Shown here: positions 35,527 through 43,881 of the stretch, one piece after another
Layout: the number at the start of each line of letters is the position of its first letter
Position numbering within the stretch: the stretch's first letter is position 1
Assembly: GCF_014643455.1 (NCBI RefSeq)
Contig: NZ_BMJM01000004.1
Coordinates: forward strand, 248,001 to 312,000
Direction of reading: 5' to 3'
Source: Sandarakinorhabdus glacialis
Lineage (GTDB): Bacteria; Pseudomonadota; Alphaproteobacteria; Sphingomonadales; Sphingomonadaceae
DNA: 64,000 bases
The notes under the pieces: generated by a model
The model's database searches: none
What the model was told of the DNA's origin: nothing
What the model saw: the letters and a program-made list of their open reading frames with translations, nothing else
Translations under genes and position numbers: made by a program

Positions 35527-36768
35527 TTGTTCGCCGCCTTGATCGTGCTTGCCCGTTTTGATCGCTACCTCGCGCGGTTGATCATCGTGCCCTTGCTGGC
35601 ATCGCTGGTTATCGCCGCGATGCTGCTGCTGCTCGATCGCATGTTGCGGCTGTTCGATTTCGTCATGAACGAAGGCGGCCCGGTCAGCGTCGTATGGCGG
35701 ATGCTCGGCAATCTGCTGCCGGAATATCTGTCGCTCGGGATCCCGATCGGCGTGATGATGGGCATATTGATGGCGTTCCGCAAACTCGCGACGACCTCGG
35801 AGCTCGATGCGCTGCGGGCGGTGGGGATCAGCTATAACCGGCTGCTGCGGGTGCCGATGCTGATCGCGCTGCTGTTCGCCTGCATCAATTTCGGCATTGT
35901 CGGGTTCCTGCAGCCGGTGTCGCGCTATGCCTATGAAAATTTGCGTTTCGAGCTGCGATCGGGAGCGCTGGGGGCGTCGATCAAGGTCGGCGAATTCGCC
36001 GTGCTGGGCAAGGGCATCACGCTGCGCGTCGAGGAAAGCAAGAACCAGGGCGCCGATCTGCGCGGGCTGTTCGTGCGCGCCGCCGGCAAGAACGGCGAAA
36101 GCGTCGCGGTGACCGCAGCAAGCGGCACGTTCCTGTCGACCGACGATCCCGACGTCATCCTGCTGCGGCTGCGCAACGGCACGCTGGTGCACAATGCCAA
36201 TCCGGCGGGCGTGCCGCGGGTGCTGACCTTCGTCCAGCACGACCTGCCGGTGAATTTGCCCACGATGGGAGCCTTTCGGAAACGCGGCGAGGGCAATCTG
36301 GAAAAGACACTGCCCGAACTGGGACGGATGATGTTCGACGCCGAGGCGACCCCCGAGGCGCGGCGCGATGCCAGCGCGACATTCAACCGGCGGCTGGTGC
36401 AGTGCCTGGTGATGTTCGTGCTGCCCTTCCTCGCGGTGGCGCTGGGGGTGCCGCCCAAGCGCAGCACGTCGGCGCTGGGGGTGTTCATCGCGCTCATCGG
36501 GCTGGTGACCTTCCACAAGATGACCGAATATGGCGAGCGGATGGGCAGCCTGGGGCGGGTCGATCCGGTGCTGGCGCAGTGGCTGCCGTTTGCGGTGTTC
36601 ATCGCCGCGTCGCTGTGGCTGTACCGGACGCTGGCCTATGTGCCGGGCGGCCAGCCGATTGGTGCGCTCGATCGCTGGGCGGCCAAGGTCGGCACGGTGC
36701 TGCGCGGCTTTGCAGCGCGCGTGGTGAAGCGCGAGAACTGGCGCGACGACGCCCTGTCGGCGGGTTAG
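35527..36768 (+). CDS. lptF: LptF/LptG-family permease (LptF)
   Basis: Inner-membrane subunit of the ABC-type lipid export bridge that extracts lipopolysaccharide or an equivalent glycolipid, 413 residues. Three N-terminal helices (LLASLVIAAMLLLLDRM; YLSLGIPIGVMMGILMAF; LLFACINFGIVGF) are followed by a periplasmic beta-jellyroll domain of about 150 residues and three C-terminal helices (VQCLVMFVLPFLAVALGVP; GVFIALIGLVTFH; PFAVFIAASLWLY). The RMLRLFDFVMNEGG helix region is typical of LptF. TTG 35527 is used because AAGGGA precedes it by 5 bases. lptG follows after 4 bases, and the candidate ceramide synthase after that. Confidence 0.9.
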   Translation: MFAALIVLARFDRYLARLIIVPLLASLVIAAMLLLLDRMLRLFDFVMNEGGPVSVVWRMLGNLLPEYLSLGIPIGVMMGILMAFRKLATTSELDALRAVGISYNRLLRVPMLIALLFACINFGIVGFLQPVSRYAYENLRFELRSGALGASIKVGEFAVLGKGITLRVEESKNQGADLRGLFVRAAGKNGESVAVTAASGTFLSTDDPDVILLRLRNGTLVHNANPAGVPRVLTFVQHDLPVNLPTMGAFRKRGEGNLEKTLPELGRMMFDAEATPEARRDASATFNRRLVQCLVMFVLPFLAVALGVPPKRSTSALGVFIALIGLVTFHKMTEYGERMGSLGRVDPVLAQWLPFAVFIAASLWLYRTLAYVPGGQPIGALDRWAAKVGTVLRGFAARVVKRENWRDDALSAG

Positions 36769-36772
36769 GCCG

Positions 36773-37861
36773 ATGCGCATGTTCCCGTCCAACACGATTG
36801 CCTGGTACACGGCGAAGATGTTCGTCGTGCGATCGGCGGCGTTCCTGATCGGGCTGATCGTCATCCTCGAATCACTCGACCTGCTCGGCGAATCGGGAAA
36901 GATCCTGGCGGCGGCGGGCAATGGCGAGGCCGAGCTATGGACCTATGTCAGCCTGCGCGTGCCGCAGCTGGTGCAGCTGTTCCTGCCGTTCTCGGTGCTG
37001 CTGGCGACGCTGGTGACGCTGGCGACGCTCAACCAGAACAGCGAAGTGGTGATCTTCAAGGCAGCCGGGATTTCGGCGCATCAGATCCTGGCGCCGTTGT
37101 TCATCGCGGCGTTCGTCATCGCGGTCGGCAATTTCGCCTTCAACGAGGCCGTAACGACGCGGGCGACAGCGCAGCTGAAGGCGTGGCAGGACAATGAATA
37201 TCGGCGCACCCCGGCGGCATCGACGCCGGTGCAGGAGAGCTGGGTGAGGGGCGGCGACGACCTGTTCCGGGCGACGAGCGTGGCGGGTGTCGGCGATGCG
37301 ACCTTGCTCAAGGGCGTCACCATTTACGACCGGGTCGACAACAGGCTGGTGCGCATCGTCATGGCCGATACGGCGCAGCCGGTGGCGGACGGCTGGCGGC
37401 TGGCCAATGCGCGCAGCTTCGACGTGGCGAGCGGGACGGTAAAGACGGCGCCGACGCTCGATTTCGCCAGCGTGGTGGTGCCGCGCCAGTTCACCACGAC
37501 GAGCATCAACCCGGCGTTCCTGCCGCTGTGGGAATTGCGCCCGCAGATCGCCGAGCAGCGCGCCGCGGGCAAGCCAGTGGATACGCTGGTGGCGGCGGCT
37601 TGGCACAAGATCTCGGGGCCGCTATCCACGGTGCTGATGCCGTTGCTGGGGGCGGTAGCGGCGTTCGGGCTGGCGCGGTCGGGGCGGTTGTTCGTGCGCG
37701 CGGTGATCGGCATGTTCCTGGGGTTTGCATTCTTCGTCGCCGACAACTTCATGCTGGCGATGGGAAATTTTGGCGCCGTGCCGCCGGTGATGGCGGCCTG
37801 GGCGCCGTTCGTGCTGTTCCTGCTGATCGGCGAAGCGGTGTTGATTCGTACCGAGGAATGA
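36773..37861 (+). CDS. lptG: LptF/LptG-family permease (LptG)
   Basis: Second inner-membrane permease subunit of the lipid export bridge, 362 residues. It begins with IAWYTAKMFVVRSAAFLIGLIVILESLDLLGES, the LptG-type first helix and coupling region, followed by RVPQLVQLFLPFSVLLATLVTL, a periplasmic jellyroll, and C-terminal helices including ISGPLSTVLMPLLGAVAAFGLARSG and GMFLGFAFFVADNFMLAMG. It pairs with LptF at 35527, with 4 bases between the genes. The ATP-binding subunit LptB is not in the window. In a sphingomonad the transported lipid is more likely a glycosphingolipid than LPS. Coupling is suggested with the downstream gene across a 74-base gap. Confidence 0.9.
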   Translation: MRMFPSNTIAWYTAKMFVVRSAAFLIGLIVILESLDLLGESGKILAAAGNGEAELWTYVSLRVPQLVQLFLPFSVLLATLVTLATLNQNSEVVIFKAAGISAHQILAPLFIAAFVIAVGNFAFNEAVTTRATAQLKAWQDNEYRRTPAASTPVQESWVRGGDDLFRATSVAGVGDATLLKGVTIYDRVDNRLVRIVMADTAQPVADGWRLANARSFDVASGTVKTAPTLDFASVVVPRQFTTTSINPAFLPLWELRPQIAEQRAAGKPVDTLVAAAWHKISGPLSTVLMPLLGAVAAFGLARSGRLFVRAVIGMFLGFAFFVADNFMLAMGNFGAVPPVMAAWAPFVLFLLIGEAVLIRTEE

Positions 37862-37876
37862 GCCCCGCCCCGAAGT

Positions 37877-37900
37877 GGCCCATTTTGGCCGCAATGGGCC
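37877..37900 (+). other. Hairpin between lptG and the ceramide synthase gene
   Basis: GGCCCAT (37877-37883) and ATGGGCC (37894-37900) form a 7-base-pair stem with a 10-base loop. There is no T-tract, so it is not a strong terminator. It could attenuate or stabilise the lptF-lptG-bcerS transcript. Confidence 0.4.
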
Positions 37901-37935
37901 GGTAGCGCTGCGGATTGCGCATCGGGGACGTGGGA

Positions 37936-39072
37936 ATGTTGAAAATCATCGCGGTCGAGAGCGCCGCCGACAGGGTGCGGTTCGTCGAACTGCCTTACCG
38001 CCTGTACGCCAACGACCCCAATTTCGTGCCGCCGCTGCGGGCCGAGGTCCATGCATTGATCGGCGGCATCAAGGGCAATCCCTGGTTCGAGCACGGCCGC
38101 GCGGTCATGTGGCTGGCCGAGGAGGGCGGCGATGTCGTCGGGCGGATTTCGGCGCAGGTCGACACGCTCGTGCTCGAATATATGGGCGCCGGTACCGGGC
38201 ATTGGGGGATGTTCGAATGTGTCGACGACCAGATTGTCGCCGATGCGCTGCTGCAGACCGCCGAGGACTGGCTGCGCGGCGAAGGCATGACGCGGGCGCA
38301 GGGGCCGTTCAGCCTGTCGATCTGGGACGAGCCGGGGTTGCTCGTCGATGGCTTTGGGCAACCGCCAACGGTGATGATGGGGCATCACCTGCCCTATTAC
38401 CGGCGGCTGATCGAGGCGCGCGGCTATGTCGGCGTCAAGGACATGCACACCTGGGGGCTGTCGATCGACAAGCCGTTTCCCGAGATCGTCCAGCGCATCG
38501 TCGCGGCAAGCGAGCGCAACTCCAAGCTGGTGACGCGGCGGGTCGACAAGTCGCGCTTTGCCGAGGAAGCGGCGCTGATCCTCGACATACTGAACGATGC
38601 CTGGTCGACCAATTGGGGCTTCGTGCCATTGACGCCGGCCGAGGTTGCCCATGTCGGCAAGAAGCTGAAGGCGATCGTTTATGAAGACCTGATCCGGATC
38701 GCCGAATATGAGGGGGTACCGGTGGGGTTCCTGATCTCGCTGCCCGATATCAACGAGTTGACGCGCGATCTGGGCGGCCGGCTATTCCCGTTCGGCTGGG
38801 CGAAACTCTTGTGGCGACTGCGCAAACCACAGGTCAAGCGGCTGCGGGTGCCGCTGATGGGCATTCGGAAAAGCCTGCAGGGACACCGGGTGGCGTCGTT
38901 GATGGCGTTCCAGATGATCGAATATATCCGCCGCGATGCAGTCGAGAAGTTCGGCGCGATCGAAGGCGAGATCGGCTGGATACTCGACGACAATGGCCCG
39001 ATGCGATCGATTGCCGATGCCATCGAGAGCAAGGTGACGCGGACCTACCGGATATACGAGCGGTCGTTGTAA
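37936..39072 (+). CDS. Candidate bacterial ceramide synthase (GNAT-like)
   Basis: A 378-residue soluble protein of the family to which the Caulobacter ceramide synthase bCerS belongs. That enzyme has a GNAT-like acyltransferase fold, was long annotated as a hypothetical protein or dATP pyrophosphohydrolase, and attaches the second acyl chain in the cytoplasm. Family-like blocks are FVELPYRLYANDPNFVPPL, KGNPWFEHG, GPFSLSIWDEPGLLVDGF, MMGHHLPYYRRLIEARGY, DIPN-type IYEDLIRIAEYEG-like and GEIGWILDDNGPMRSIADAI. The identity rests on recognised sequence layout and on the spt operon 9 kb away, not on a search. ATG 37936 has GGGACGTGGGA upstream. It lies directly behind lptF-lptG. Confidence 0.72.
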   Translation: MLKIIAVESAADRVRFVELPYRLYANDPNFVPPLRAEVHALIGGIKGNPWFEHGRAVMWLAEEGGDVVGRISAQVDTLVLEYMGAGTGHWGMFECVDDQIVADALLQTAEDWLRGEGMTRAQGPFSLSIWDEPGLLVDGFGQPPTVMMGHHLPYYRRLIEARGYVGVKDMHTWGLSIDKPFPEIVQRIVAASERNSKLVTRRVDKSRFAEEAALILDILNDAWSTNWGFVPLTPAEVAHVGKKLKAIVYEDLIRIAEYEGVPVGFLISLPDINELTRDLGGRLFPFGWAKLLWRLRKPQVKRLRVPLMGIRKSLQGHRVASLMAFQMIEYIRRDAVEKFGAIEGEIGWILDDNGPMRSIADAIESKVTRTYRIYERSL

Positions 39073-39117
39073 AGCGCTGGCTGGCCGACCCGGCGACCCG
39101 GCGGCTATACAGGCGGC

Positions 39118-40089
39118 ATGAGCCAGCCCGAGATACTGATCGCCGCGCCGATGCTCCCGGTCGTCATGGACGCGCTGGCGGCGCGATTCCGTGTCCACCA
39201 CCTGTGGGAACAGCCCGACAAGGCGGCGTTCCTGGATGAAACGGGACTGCGAATTCGCGGCCTTGCCGTCAGCACCCTGTTCGGGCGCGTCGATGCCGCG
39301 CTGCTCGACCGGCTGCCGGGGCTCGAGATCATTGCCAGCTTCGGCGTAGGCTATGACAATGTCGACGCAGCAGGCGCGGCGGCGCGCGGCGTCATCGTCA
39401 CCAACACGCCGGGCGTCCTCGACGAGGAAGTCGCCGACCTGACGCTGGGGCTGTTGCTGGCAACCTTGCGGCAGATTCCGCAGGCCGATCGCTATCTGCG
39501 CGAAGGCCGCTGGACCGAGCGGTCGTTTCCCCTGTCCGCCACCCTGCGCGGACGCCGCGTCGGCATCATCGGGCTGGGCCGCATCGGCAAGGCGGTGGCG
39601 CGGCGGCTGGCGGCGTTCGATGTCGAAGTCGCCTATCATGGGCGGTCGCGGCAGCCCGGCGCCCACTATGCCTTTCACGCCACCGCGATCGAACTCGCCG
39701 CTGCGTCGGACGTGCTGATCGTGCTGGCCCCCGGCGGCCCGGCGACGAGCCATATCGTGGACGCCGCGGTGCTGGCGGCGCTCGGTCCCGGCGGCGTGCT
39801 GGTCAACGTCTCGCGCGGCAGTCTGGTCGACCAGCCGGCGCTGATTGCCGCGCTGCAGACCGGCGTCATCCTCGCCGCCGGCCTCGACGTCTATGACGAC
39901 GAGCCCCGCGTTCCGGCGGCCTTGATCGCACTGCCCAACACGGTGCTGTTGCCGCATATCGGATCGGGGTCGTTCGCCACCCGCAACGCCATGGGCAGTC
40001 TCGTGGCCGACAATCTCATCGCCTGGTTCGAGACTGGCCGCCCGCTGACCCCCGTTGCCGAGACGGCGCATTTGTCGCCGGCCAGCTGA
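39118..40089 (+). CDS. D-isomer-specific 2-hydroxyacid dehydrogenase (GHPR-like)
   Basis: NAD(P)-dependent reductase, 323 residues. It looks like glyoxylate/hydroxypyruvate reductase. The NAD-binding core [19 protein letters not shown] is at about residue 145. Catalytic residues follow in order: Arg in NVSRGSLVD, Glu in [10 protein letters not shown] and His in [10 protein letters not shown]. The N-terminal half has [19 protein letters not shown] and [18 protein letters not shown]. Expected substrates are glyoxylate or hydroxypyruvate; the exact one is unknown. It starts 45 bases after the ceramide synthase stop. The plus strand changes from G-rich to C-rich at about this gene. Confidence 0.92.
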   Translation: MSQPEILIAAPMLPVVMDALAARFRVHHLWEQPDKAAFLDETGLRIRGLAVSTLFGRVDAALLDRLPGLEIIASFGVGYDNVDAAGAAARGVIVTNTPGVLDEEVADLTLGLLLATLRQIPQADRYLREGRWTERSFPLSATLRGRRVGIIGLGRIGKAVARRLAAFDVEVAYHGRSRQPGAHYAFHATAIELAAASDVLIVLAPGGPATSHIVDAAVLAALGPGGVLVNVSRGSLVDQPALIAALQTGVILAAGLDVYDDEPRVPAALIALPNTVLLPHIGSGSFATRNAMGSLVADNLIAWFETGRPLTPVAETAHLSPAS

Positions 40090-40198
40090 TAGGCTGGCTT
40101 GTCGGGGCGATGGAAACGCCGCGCCCGGTCTATCCCGCCGAGGCATGGCGATAGTCGGAGCACGCGCCTATATCCCGGGTCAACCTCGGGTAGATCCT

Positions 40199-41230
40199 AT
40201 GACCGCCTTGTCCATTCTCGATCTTGTTCGCGTCACCGAAACCACCGATGCGCGCGGCGCCATCGACAACGCCCGCGACCTTGCGCGCCATGCCGAAAAC
40301 TGGGGCTACCAGCGCTTCTGGGTCGCCGAGCACCACAACATGGCCGGCATTGCCAGCGCGGCGACATCGATCGTGCTGTCGCATATCGCCGCCGGCACCA
40401 GCACCATTCGCGTCGGTGCCGGCGGCATCATGCTGCCCAACCACGCGCCGATCATCATCGCCGAACAGTTCGGCACGTTGGCAAGGCTATATCCCGGCCG
40501 CATCGACCTCGGCCTTGGCCGCGCGCCGGGCACCGACCAGCTGACGGTGCGCGCGCTGCGCCGGACGCTGACTGATGCCGATGATTTCCCGCGCGACGTG
40601 CTCGAGCTGCAGGCCTATTTCCAGCCGGTGCAGCCGGGCCAGCGTGTCCAGGCCGTGCCCGCCGCGGGCACCGACGTACCGCTGTGGATTCTCGGTTCGA
40701 GCACCTATGGCGCGCAACTGGCAGCCGAATTCGGCCTGCCCTATGCGTTCGCCTCGCATTTCGCCCCCGACCTGCTTCTGCCGGCGCTGCAAATCTATCG
40801 CGCGCGCTTCAAGCCTTCGGCGCAACTGGCGCGGCCGCACACTATGGTCGGCGTCAACATCGTCGCGGCCGAGACCGATGCCGCGGCGCGCCGGTTGGCG
40901 ACCACCCAGCAGATGTCGTTCGCCAATATCTTCCGCGGCGCGCGCACCCTCAGCCAGCCGCCGATCGACGATATCGAAACCTACTGGACGCCGATCGAAA
41001 AGGCCCAGGCCGGCGGCATGCTGGCGCGGTCGATCGTCGGCTCGCCGGAAACCGTCCGTGACGGGTTGCGGGCATTGATCGCCGAGACCGGTGCCGACGA
41101 GCTGATGATCGTCTCCGATGTCTATGACCACCGCGAGCGGCTGCGGTCGTTCGAGCTGATCGCGGCGGCCGGGAGCGAGCTCGCTACCGAGCGCGCACCC
41201 GGCACAAGGCACGCCGAATCGATCGTCTAG
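40199..41230 (+). CDS. LLM class flavin-dependent oxidoreductase (second copy)
   Basis: Luciferase-like FMN-dependent monooxygenase, 343 residues, with [60 protein letters not shown] and [17 protein letters not shown]. These match the same motifs in the LLM gene at 12850. The C-terminus has [33 protein letters not shown]. The physiological substrate is unknown. ATG 40199 is at the family N-terminus; the frame is open upstream, but that portion overlaps the end of the dehydrogenase gene. It is convergent with hemA, which ends 4 bases away. Confidence 0.92.
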   Translation: MTALSILDLVRVTETTDARGAIDNARDLARHAENWGYQRFWVAEHHNMAGIASAATSIVLSHIAAGTSTIRVGAGGIMLPNHAPIIIAEQFGTLARLYPGRIDLGLGRAPGTDQLTVRALRRTLTDADDFPRDVLELQAYFQPVQPGQRVQAVPAAGTDVPLWILGSSTYGAQLAAEFGLPYAFASHFAPDLLLPALQIYRARFKPSAQLARPHTMVGVNIVAAETDAAARRLATTQQMSFANIFRGARTLSQPPIDDIETYWTPIEKAQAGGMLARSIVGSPETVRDGLRALIAETGADELMIVSDVYDHRERLRSFELIAAAGSELATERAPGTRHAESIV

Positions 41231-41234
41231 CGGG

Positions 41235-42455
41235 TCAGGCGGCCGCCTCGATGCGGTGAAGCGCGCACTGGCCCCAGATATCGCTGAGCGCCTTCACCAG
41301 CCGGTCGATATCGTCGTCCGAGTGCACCGGGCCGGGGGTGATTCGCAGCCGCTCGGTGCCGACGGGGACGGTCGGATAGTTGATCGGCTGCACATAGATG
41401 CCATGATTTTCCATCAGCCAGTCGCTGATCATCTTGGCCTTCTTGGCGTCGCCGACCATCACCGGGATGATGTGGCTGGGGTTCTCGATTTGCGGGATGC
41501 CCATCGCGCGCAGCGCCGAGCGCACCTTGGCGACGCGCTCCTGCTGGCGCTTGCGCTCGAACGGCGAGGCCTTGAGATGCCGGACGCTGGCCAACGCACC
41601 GGCGGCGATCGCCGGCGGCAGCGCGGTGGTGAAAATGAACCCCGAGGCAAAGCTGCGAACGAAATCGCACATCGCACGTGACCCGGCGATATAGCCGCCG
41701 ACGACACCGAACGCCTTGCCGAGCGTCCCCTCGATGACCGTCAACCGGTCCATCAGGCCCTCGCGTTCGGCGACGCCGCCGCCGCGCGGCCCATACATGC
41801 CGACGGCATGGACTTCGTCGATATAGGTCATGGCGCCGTGCTTTTCGGCGACCTCGATGATGTCCTTGATGGGGGCGATGTCGCCGTCCATCGAATACAC
41901 GCTCTCGAACGCCACCAGCTTGGGGCGGCCGGGTTCGACCGATGACAACAGCCGGTCGAGGTCCTCGACGTCGTTGTGGCGGAACTTCAGGCACTCGGCG
42001 CGGCTGTGGCGGATGCCCTCGATCATCGAGGCATGGTTGAGCGCATCGGACAGCACGACGCAGTTCGGCAGCTTGGCCGCCAGCGTGCCGAGCGCTGCCC
42101 AGTTCGAGACATAGCCCGAGGTGAACAGCAGCGCGTCTTCCTTGCCGTGCAGGTCGGCGAGCTCGATCTCGAGCTGGCGATGGACGTGCATGGTGCCCGA
42201 TATGTTGCGCGTGCCGCCGGCGCCGGCGCCCGAACGGTCGAGCTCGTCGTGCATCGCCTCGATGACGGCAGGGTGCTGGCCCATGCCGAGATAGTCGTTG
42301 GAGCACCAGACGGTGACTTCCTGCGTGCCGGTGTCGGTGTGGCGCGTGGCGCGCGGATACTGGCCCTTGTGGCGCTGCAATTCGGCAAAGACGCGGTAAT
42401 TTCCGCGTTCCTTGAGGCCGTCGAGCGCGGCCTGGAAGTGGGCTTCGTAATCCAT
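41235..42455 (-). CDS. hemA: 5-aminolevulinate synthase
   Basis: PLP enzyme condensing glycine with succinyl-CoA to make 5-aminolevulinate, the first step of haem synthesis in alphaproteobacteria (Shemin pathway), 406 residues. K247 in [14 protein letters not shown] is the PLP Lys. [19 protein letters not shown] and [21 protein letters not shown] are the ALAS-type glycine-rich and N-terminal blocks, and [15 protein letters not shown] carries the PLP-contact Asp and His. ATG 42455. The frame is open upstream, but not protein-like. hemC and hemD are at 55268-56874, not adjacent. A 514-base regulatory region precedes it. Confidence 0.95.
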   Translation of the reverse strand: MDYEAHFQAALDGLKERGNYRVFAELQRHKGQYPRATRHTDTGTQEVTVWCSNDYLGMGQHPAVIEAMHDELDRSGAGAGGTRNISGTMHVHRQLEIELADLHGKEDALLFTSGYVSNWAALGTLAAKLPNCVVLSDALNHASMIEGIRHSRAECLKFRHNDVEDLDRLLSSVEPGRPKLVAFESVYSMDGDIAPIKDIIEVAEKHGAMTYIDEVHAVGMYGPRGGGVAEREGLMDRLTVIEGTLGKAFGVVGGYIAGSRAMCDFVRSFASGFIFTTALPPAIAAGALASVRHLKASPFERKRQQERVAKVRSALRAMGIPQIENPSHIIPVMVGDAKKAKMISDWLMENHGIYVQPINYPTVPVGTERLRITPGPVHSDDDIDRLVKALSDIWGQCALHRIEAAA

Positions 42456-42829
42456 TCTGGTCTCCACGCCCCTCATGCCCCGCCGGTTCCGCAGCGGCAA
42501 GAGTAGCCGTTCTGAATAACGCGCGTCGTGCTGATCGATTCTACCGCTCACAGGCCGGCATACGCACCGGCGAGCAACGCCATATCCTGTCGCGGACCAA
42601 CAATAAAGCCATACTCAAGAATCAAGCGCAGGGCGCGCCGCGCGAACCGTCGCAGTCGGGTCGGAGGCTGGTCGAGTCGATTTGCTGCAATTGGCCAGGA
42701 CTCGACGCCGTCCAACGTCGTTTTGTCGGAAACTTACAATCTTTTCGTTTGGCCCCCGACTACTACGGCAATGCGACCCGAAGGGAGCGTCGTCAGGGCG
42801 ATCGGTCCTCACCACGCATCTCTTACTAA

Positions 42830-42867
42830 CGGCCCGGAGCAGGCTTTCCTGCCCGGGCCGCTTTTTT
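42830..42867 (+). terminator. Rho-independent terminator with no upstream gene
   Basis: The stem CGGCCCGGAGCAGG / CCTGCCCGGGCCG, with one bulged A and a CTTT loop, is followed by C and six T. It is strong and oriented to stop plus-strand transcription. The nearest upstream gene (hemA) reads the other way, so the RNA it terminates is unassigned. Confidence 0.72.
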
Positions 42868-42917
42868 ATGGAGGCTATCCCCATGCGCTGCCCCAAAACA
42901 TGGGTGTTGCCTGTAAC

Positions 42918-42946
42918 AAATCTAGTCGATACACTGTCGATATAAT
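42918..42946 (+). promoter_or_regulatory. Candidate sigma-70 promoter of the AraC regulator
   Basis: A perfect TATAAT at 42941-42946 lies 23 bases before the GTG start at 42970, with AAGGGG at 42955-42960 as Shine-Dalgarno. The -35 region (AAATCT at 42918-42923) is a poor match, so activation by a regulator is possible. Confidence 0.35.
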
Positions 42947-42969
42947 CGCGTCGCAAGGGGCAACGTCCC

Positions 42970-43812
42970 GTGGTCAGTATTCGCTATTTCGCTCCTTCAC
43001 CGGAGCTCAGGCCGTATCTTTCCTCCTATTACTGGTTCGAATCGAACCTGCCGGTTTTTAGCGACATGATGCGTGCCGAACTCCCGCAGATTCGCATTGC
43101 GACGGTCGGCTCTGCGTATAATTACTACGCGAACGGCAAGGTTCGCCGCGCGACCCAAGCCATGCTGCAAGGACCGACCAGCGGCCATGTCCGTTTCGTC
43201 GCGAATGGCCCGTTGCACCTGTTCGGCGTCGGCCTGCTGCCGCAAGGCTGGGCCGAGCTTATCGGTGAACCCGCCGATCGCCTCGCCGATGACGCGGTCG
43301 ACCTGACCGACGTCGTCGGCAATTGCGCCGACGAGGTCGTCGCCAACATGGCAATTGCCTGCGACGACGCCGCCCGCGTCCGTGCCGCCGACGCTTTTTT
43401 CCTCTGCCTGCTCGCCCGCGCCCGCAAGTCGCCGCTGTGGTTTACCCGCATGACCGACCAATGGCTGACGGGCACCGCCAACCCCGATGTCGACGCCCTC
43501 GTCCGCGCGTCGGGCATGTCGGCGCGCTCGGTCGAACGCATGGCCAAGCGCATCTACGGCGCCTCGCCGAAACTGCTGGCGCGCAAATACCGCGCCCTCG
43601 GCGCCGCCGTCCGGATCGGCAACGCCGAGGCCGACAATTGGGCCGATCTCGGCGCCGGCTTCTACGACCAGTCGCACTTCATCCGCGAATTCAAGACCTT
43701 CGTCGGCATGACCCCATCGCGTTTCCAGGACGAAGCGGCGCCGGTGACAAAGCTCACCATCGCCCGGAAAAAACTGATGCCCGACATGGCCCGGTTGGCG
43801 CTCTATAGCTAA
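42970..43812 (+). CDS. AraC family transcriptional regulator
   Basis: A 280-residue regulator. The N-terminal 150 residues ([47 protein letters not shown]) resemble the DUF6597-type sensing domain found in AraC-like proteins. The C-terminal AraC DNA-binding domain spans about 165-260: [36 protein letters not shown] is the first helix-turn-helix, and [24 protein letters not shown] is the second and most conserved. GTG 42970 has AAGGGG 10 bases upstream. No target is obvious. It is flanked upstream by an orphan terminator and downstream by a repeat, so it is monocistronic. Confidence 0.9.
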   Translation: MVSIRYFAPSPELRPYLSSYYWFESNLPVFSDMMRAELPQIRIATVGSAYNYYANGKVRRATQAMLQGPTSGHVRFVANGPLHLFGVGLLPQGWAELIGEPADRLADDAVDLTDVVGNCADEVVANMAIACDDAARVRAADAFFLCLLARARKSPLWFTRMTDQWLTGTANPDVDALVRASGMSARSVERMAKRIYGASPKLLARKYRALGAAVRIGNAEADNWADLGAGFYDQSHFIREFKTFVGMTPSRFQDEAAPVTKLTIARKKLMPDMARLALYS

Positions 43813-43844
43813 GGGCCTCCGGCGAGCATCAGGGCCTCCGGCGG

Positions 43845-43863
43845 CTGGGGCCGCAGGCCCCAG
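43845..43863. repeat. GC-rich palindrome with adjacent short direct repeats
   Basis: CTGGGGCC-GCA-GGCCCCAG forms a strong hairpin. Just before it, AGGGCCTCCGGCG appears twice (43812-43824 and 43831-43843). It lies between the convergent AraC and purH genes and may end transcription from both sides. Confidence 0.6.
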
Positions 43864-43881
43864 ACCCCATTCATCCGATTA

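Larger units (their letters stand above)
42456..42969. other. 514-base intergenic region with an orphan terminator and araC promoter
   Basis: The region lies between hemA (minus) and the AraC regulator (plus). I find no convincing protein gene: the small open frames lack a protein-like sequence, although a 20-codon frame at 42883-42945 has GGAGG in front. There is a plus-strand Rho-independent terminator at 42830-42867 with no gene before it, which hints at a small RNA made between about 42740 and 42860, and a TATAAT box at 42941. The stretch 42600-42700 is GC-rich with no obvious structure. Confidence 0.5.

Noticed and set aside
42682-42945. Small plus-strand frame before the AraC gene
   Set aside because: It runs through the terminator stem and has no protein-like features. 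Only its last 20 codons have a Shine-Dalgarno, which is too little to call a gene.
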